Source: Hypomyces perniciosus
Taxonomy: Eukaryota; Ascomycota; Sordariomycetes; Hypocreales; Hypocreaceae
Length of the DNA: 64,000 nt
Direction: 5' to 3'
Assembly: GCA_008477525.1 (NCBI GenBank)
Contig: SPDT01000004.1
Span: forward strand, 2,852,001-2,916,000
The translations under genes and the position numbers were made by a program. The notes beneath the pieces are model-generated. The model ran no database searches. It worked only from the letters and a program-made list of their open reading frames with translations, and was not told the DNA's origin. Below are positions 60,797-64,000 of the stretch, in pieces; positions within the stretch are counted from its first letter, which is position 1, and each line of letters starts with the position of its first letter.

Positions 60797-62741
60797 TAAC
60801 TGTCTTAGCCTTCCTTCAGCCTTCCTTCAACGTTCCTTCAGAGTGAAAGTTCTCGGCAGGAATGCTGATTAATTGCGTTGAAAGAACTGTTATTACTTCA
60901 TAGTATTAGAAGGCAATACGACATCGTATACTATATAAATGAACCCCATTATTAATTTGGCTTATCTTTACTTCGTATACGAGTCTTTCTATTCGGACAA
61001 GTTGTGTTTTTTTTGGGGCCCTCTCCGGCGTGTATTATCTAGGTAGTATGTACGAGTAAGGTATTCCGTACTCCGTACTAGTACCAAATTTGGGCACTCA
61101 ACCGTTGCAGGGGTCTAGCGGAGCAGGTATACATACATATGTAGGTATGCGGTTTTTTGGCTTATTTTCTTCTTTTCTCTTTTTGGCTCGTACAACAAAA
61201 GGGCCGAGGACTGACTATTTCATTACTACAACTCTGCAATCTATTCTGAGTACGGAATACTCGGCACTGTGTATTTTCTCATAGATTCCATGATGAGATA
61301 CTAATGGGATGAAGTAACCGCCGTTGTACTAAGCCTCGCTAATCGAGAATTAGGGTAAATATGGGCCTAGCGCGCGAGATCTTATGATTCTAGGTAAGGT
61401 ACTCTACATACGAAGTACTACTAAGCCGTTCAGACTTTGGGACCAATGCAAACGAAACGGTTTCCGGACAAAATTAAAAAGTCCGTTCCCTGTACGGAGT
61501 ACGGAGTACCCGTTGGCAGATCAAATGATTTCAATAATCAAGAAAGAAATCCGGGGGGCCTGCCTCACCTCCAACTTGGCAAGCAAGCAGGTAAGCAAAC
61601 AGGCGGCAGAAAAAGAGGGTCCGCAAGAGGGATATACATATGTACTCCGTATGCTGTCCACAACATCCGCATACTACTACTTCTAGGCATGTAAAAATAG
61701 TTGGAAAAAATATCAGCTTAATACTATTTACGCTATCCTAGTTAGTATTTAGATAATCTTTAGTTTTTCTTTTTATATTTTGATGGTGCTATGCTTGGTC
61801 ACTGTCACCTGCTTGGCGAACAATCAGCGTGAAGAAACAGGGGTTCGTCCCGTCAAAAATGTGGGGTTGCCTCGGCTTTCCGCAGAGGGCGGTCTCGTGG
61901 AGTTTCGGCTTTTGTTTTAGTGACTCGGGAGGAAAATGCTTCTAAAATGATAATGCATCCTGTAAGGCCCGTAAGAGATAACCACACGGAGAACTCCTAC
62001 TGCTTATGGGGCGGTGTACGGATAATAAATCTATTGGAGCATTCCATAATACGAAGCGCCCGTAAGGCTACATACGAGGAGACTGGAATAAGGCTCAGAC
62101 GGGATCTTCGGAGGTGGACAGTAGTACTCCGTATGTAATATGGAGTTCGATGATTGCTATCTCAGCCTGCCTATAGAGGAAGGGCTTCAACTTCCCACCC
62201 TGACATTTCCAAGAGGTTTAATTCGCTGGAGACGAGCGGACCGTTTCCCCTCCAGTAAGAGCTGCCACCCCTTCTCTCCATTCTCCGCAGTTTGCGCCCC
62301 CTCCCCCCCTCGTGTCAAACGTCACCAAAACATGGGTTTGGAGCATATATTTCTCATTCACTCCAGTCTAGCGGGTCCGGCAGTAGAACTCCTTTGTTGC
62401 GGACTGACGAAATGGACTTTGGCTTGAGAGGCCACAAGCGATCTGGGGTCTATTGGAGATGGCTGGTGTGGATGGTATTATCATTGGTTCCCTCGGCATG
62501 GAACCTTGACGCCTGGTCGCGAGATGGGCGGATGGTTCTTGAGAGTGGCGGCAACGCTAGTAAACAGCTCTCCTCGGGCCCCGAATCCTACTATATAATG
62601 ACGAAGCGCCAGACTGATTTGCCGTGTGCAGGTCGAATGGCTAGATCTTGTCAGCTCCTCGCTGCTCTATCTGCCGAATGAGAGAGGTGATCGGCATAGG
62701 AACCCAGAATTTGACCAAACATCATACACGTACCTATCATC
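60797..62741. other. Gene-free region upstream of P450
   Basis: About 1.9 kb. Just after the MITE there is a CCTTCCTTCA minirepeat (60810-60845). At least seven TACTCCGTA/TACTTCGTA/TACGGAGTA words occur from 60970 to 62135, including two overlapping TACGGAGTAC units near 61492-61507. No coding gene was found; the last part is the P450 promoter. Confidence 0.55.
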
Positions 62742-64000
62742 ATGTCAGCCGCGGTGGGCGAGTTCGCTCACTTCACCGGTGCCGTTCTATCTGGCGGGTA
62801 CATCGTCTGGTCTGTTGTCGAGCGCATCTCGCTCAAGGTGACTGATGGCTATCTGACTCCCTTTGCGGCCTACTCTTCGCTGTGGATCGCCCTCCTACTC
62901 ATTCCTTTCTTCGTATCCTTCCGTAACCAGCATCATTACCTCCGTGGCAATCGCATCAATGGCTGCAAACCCTCCAAAGTCTATCCGCACCGAGATCCCA
63001 TCTTCGGCTCGGATATGTTGCGCATCATGCTCAAGGCTGTGAGGGAGCACAGTGTTCTGGATACATGGCATGCCATGTTCCACAATCTCGGCACCACGTA
63101 CTGGACCCTCGCCACGGGCAAATGGATCATTATGACAGAGGAACCGGAGAATTTCAAGTCCATCCTGTCGACGGATTTCGAGTCGTGGCCGCTTGGCTCG
63201 ATTCGCAAGTGGACTCTCCACGAGATCCTCGGCCCGCATGCCATCTTCTCTGTCAACGGGACGGAGTGGCAGCATGCCCGTGCTATGATCCGTCCTAGTT
63301 TTGTGAGGAACCAGATTACGGATCTGGAGTGCACTGATAGACATGTCGACAACTTCCTTGCTAAGCTGCCTAAGGATGGATCCAAGTTTGATATGCAGGA
63401 GTTGCTGTATTACTTTACCATGGACGTATCAACCGACTTCATGTGAGTGGTCAACTACCCTTGTGACACTCATCAACTAACAAATTCGACTTGTAGGTTC
63501 GGATATTCAACCAACATTCTCACTAACCCTACAAAGGAGGCGCTCGATTTCACCAACGGCTTCGACTACACTACCTACGCCGCCACGTCGCGCGGTCGCC
63601 TCGGCCGCCTCGCGCTGCTACTGCCCGACAGAAAGTTCTCGGAACATATCAAGATATGCAACCGCTTCGTCGATGCCTATGTGGCCGAGGCTATGTCTCT
63701 GGAAAAGGAAAAGGAGCGATCGTACATCTTCATGCACGAGATTATCAAGTCCGGAGCGACTCCCAGAATGGTCCGCGATCAATTAATGGCTTTGATCTTG
63801 GGTGGCCGCGACACGAGCGCCAGCACTATGACTTCGCTCTTCTGGATATTGGCTCGACGACCTGACGTGGTGAAGAAGTTGAGAACTGAGATTTCTGACC
63901 TGGATGGTCGGAAGCCGACGTGGGAGGAGCTGAAGAATTTGAAGTACTTGAACATGGTGCTGAAAGAAGGTATGATGACGGTCTTTTTGCTTGTTTGCTT
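62742..64000 (+). CDS. Cytochrome P450, CYP52-clan (3' end beyond window)
   Basis: Exons 62742-63442 and 63497-63969 give the first 391 residues; a third exon would follow an intron opening at 63970. An N-terminal membrane anchor (about 38-60, LWIALLLIPFFVSF) is followed by P450 features: WKHSRAMIRP-like EWQHARAMIRPSFVRNQITDLE in the B'-C region, and the I-helix ALILGGRDTSASTMTSLFW (about 330-348) with the oxygen-activating Thr. The EXXR and heme-Cys motifs lie beyond the edge. The WTLATGKWIIMTEEPENFKSIL and HAIFSVNGTEWQHARAMIRP blocks resemble the CYP52/CYP539/CYP584 group of fungal fatty-acid and n-alkane terminal hydroxylases. Substrate remains a guess. The exon junction splits Met234 in DFMFGYSTN. 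Confidence 0.86.

Overview
This window is nuclear DNA from a filamentous ascomycete (Pezizomycotina). The genes carry short introns (about 45-205 nt) with CTRAC-like branch sites, have GC-rich third codon positions, sit in no operons, and encode typical fungal proteins: a two-domain phosphofructokinase, a fused ARG5,6 protein, GH76 cell-wall mannosidase, Zn2Cys6 factor, CYP52-clan P450 and a STAND/NLR receptor. The class is probably Sordariomycetes, possibly Hypocreales, but that is inference. I modelled every splice junction by hand from reading frame, GT/GC-AG borders and family resemblance; each complete model gives an uninterrupted frame. I saw no rRNA, tRNA, CRISPR or bacterial-type feature.

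Layout. 1-1051 (-) is a ferric reductase running off the left edge. 3179-6482 (+) holds exosome subunit RRP43 and Rab escort protein MRS6. 6946-9245 (-) is the meiotic kleisin REC8, and 10661-12017 (-) an F-box protein. 14553-17568 (-) is importin beta-1, and 19523-21626 (-) 2-isopropylmalate synthase. 22518-24231 (-) is an Arg/Ser-rich protein with a conserved fungal C-terminal domain, and 26475-28967 (-) phosphofructokinase. 29996-32008 (+) is Mediator subunit MED17, converging on a ULS1-type SNF2/RING translocase at 32692-36063 (-). Two short coiled-coil exons upstream (36642-37001) are either a separate gene or the true 5' end of the translocase.

38028-40377 (-) is a nucleotide pyrophosphatase/phosphodiesterase. 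40771-43433 is a divergent pair: a Zn2Cys6 regulator and an NmrA-like oxidoreductase, with a repeated CGG-containing motif in the shared promoter. 43816-45841 (-) is a DFG5/DCW1-type GH76 mannosidase with an unusual C-terminus. A gene-poor stretch follows. 48762-49360 (+) is an SNC-type synaptobrevin and 50336-53040 (+) is ARG5,6.

54327-59525 (+) is the most striking locus: an intact eight-exon NLR-like receptor with an alpha/beta-hydrolase domain, an NB-ARC ATPase and about 18 tandem TPRs. A TA-flanked MITE lies at 60373-60796, and a CYP52-clan P450 enters at 62742 and runs off the right edge.

Most of the window is housekeeping (RNA decay, Rab prenylation, nuclear import, glycolysis, leucine and arginine synthesis, transcription, secretion). 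The accessory parts are the TF/NmrA pair, the NLR, the MITE and the P450. Noncoding DNA throughout is sprinkled with the 9-mers TACTCCGTA and TACTTCGTA and their complements, which I did not meet in any exon.
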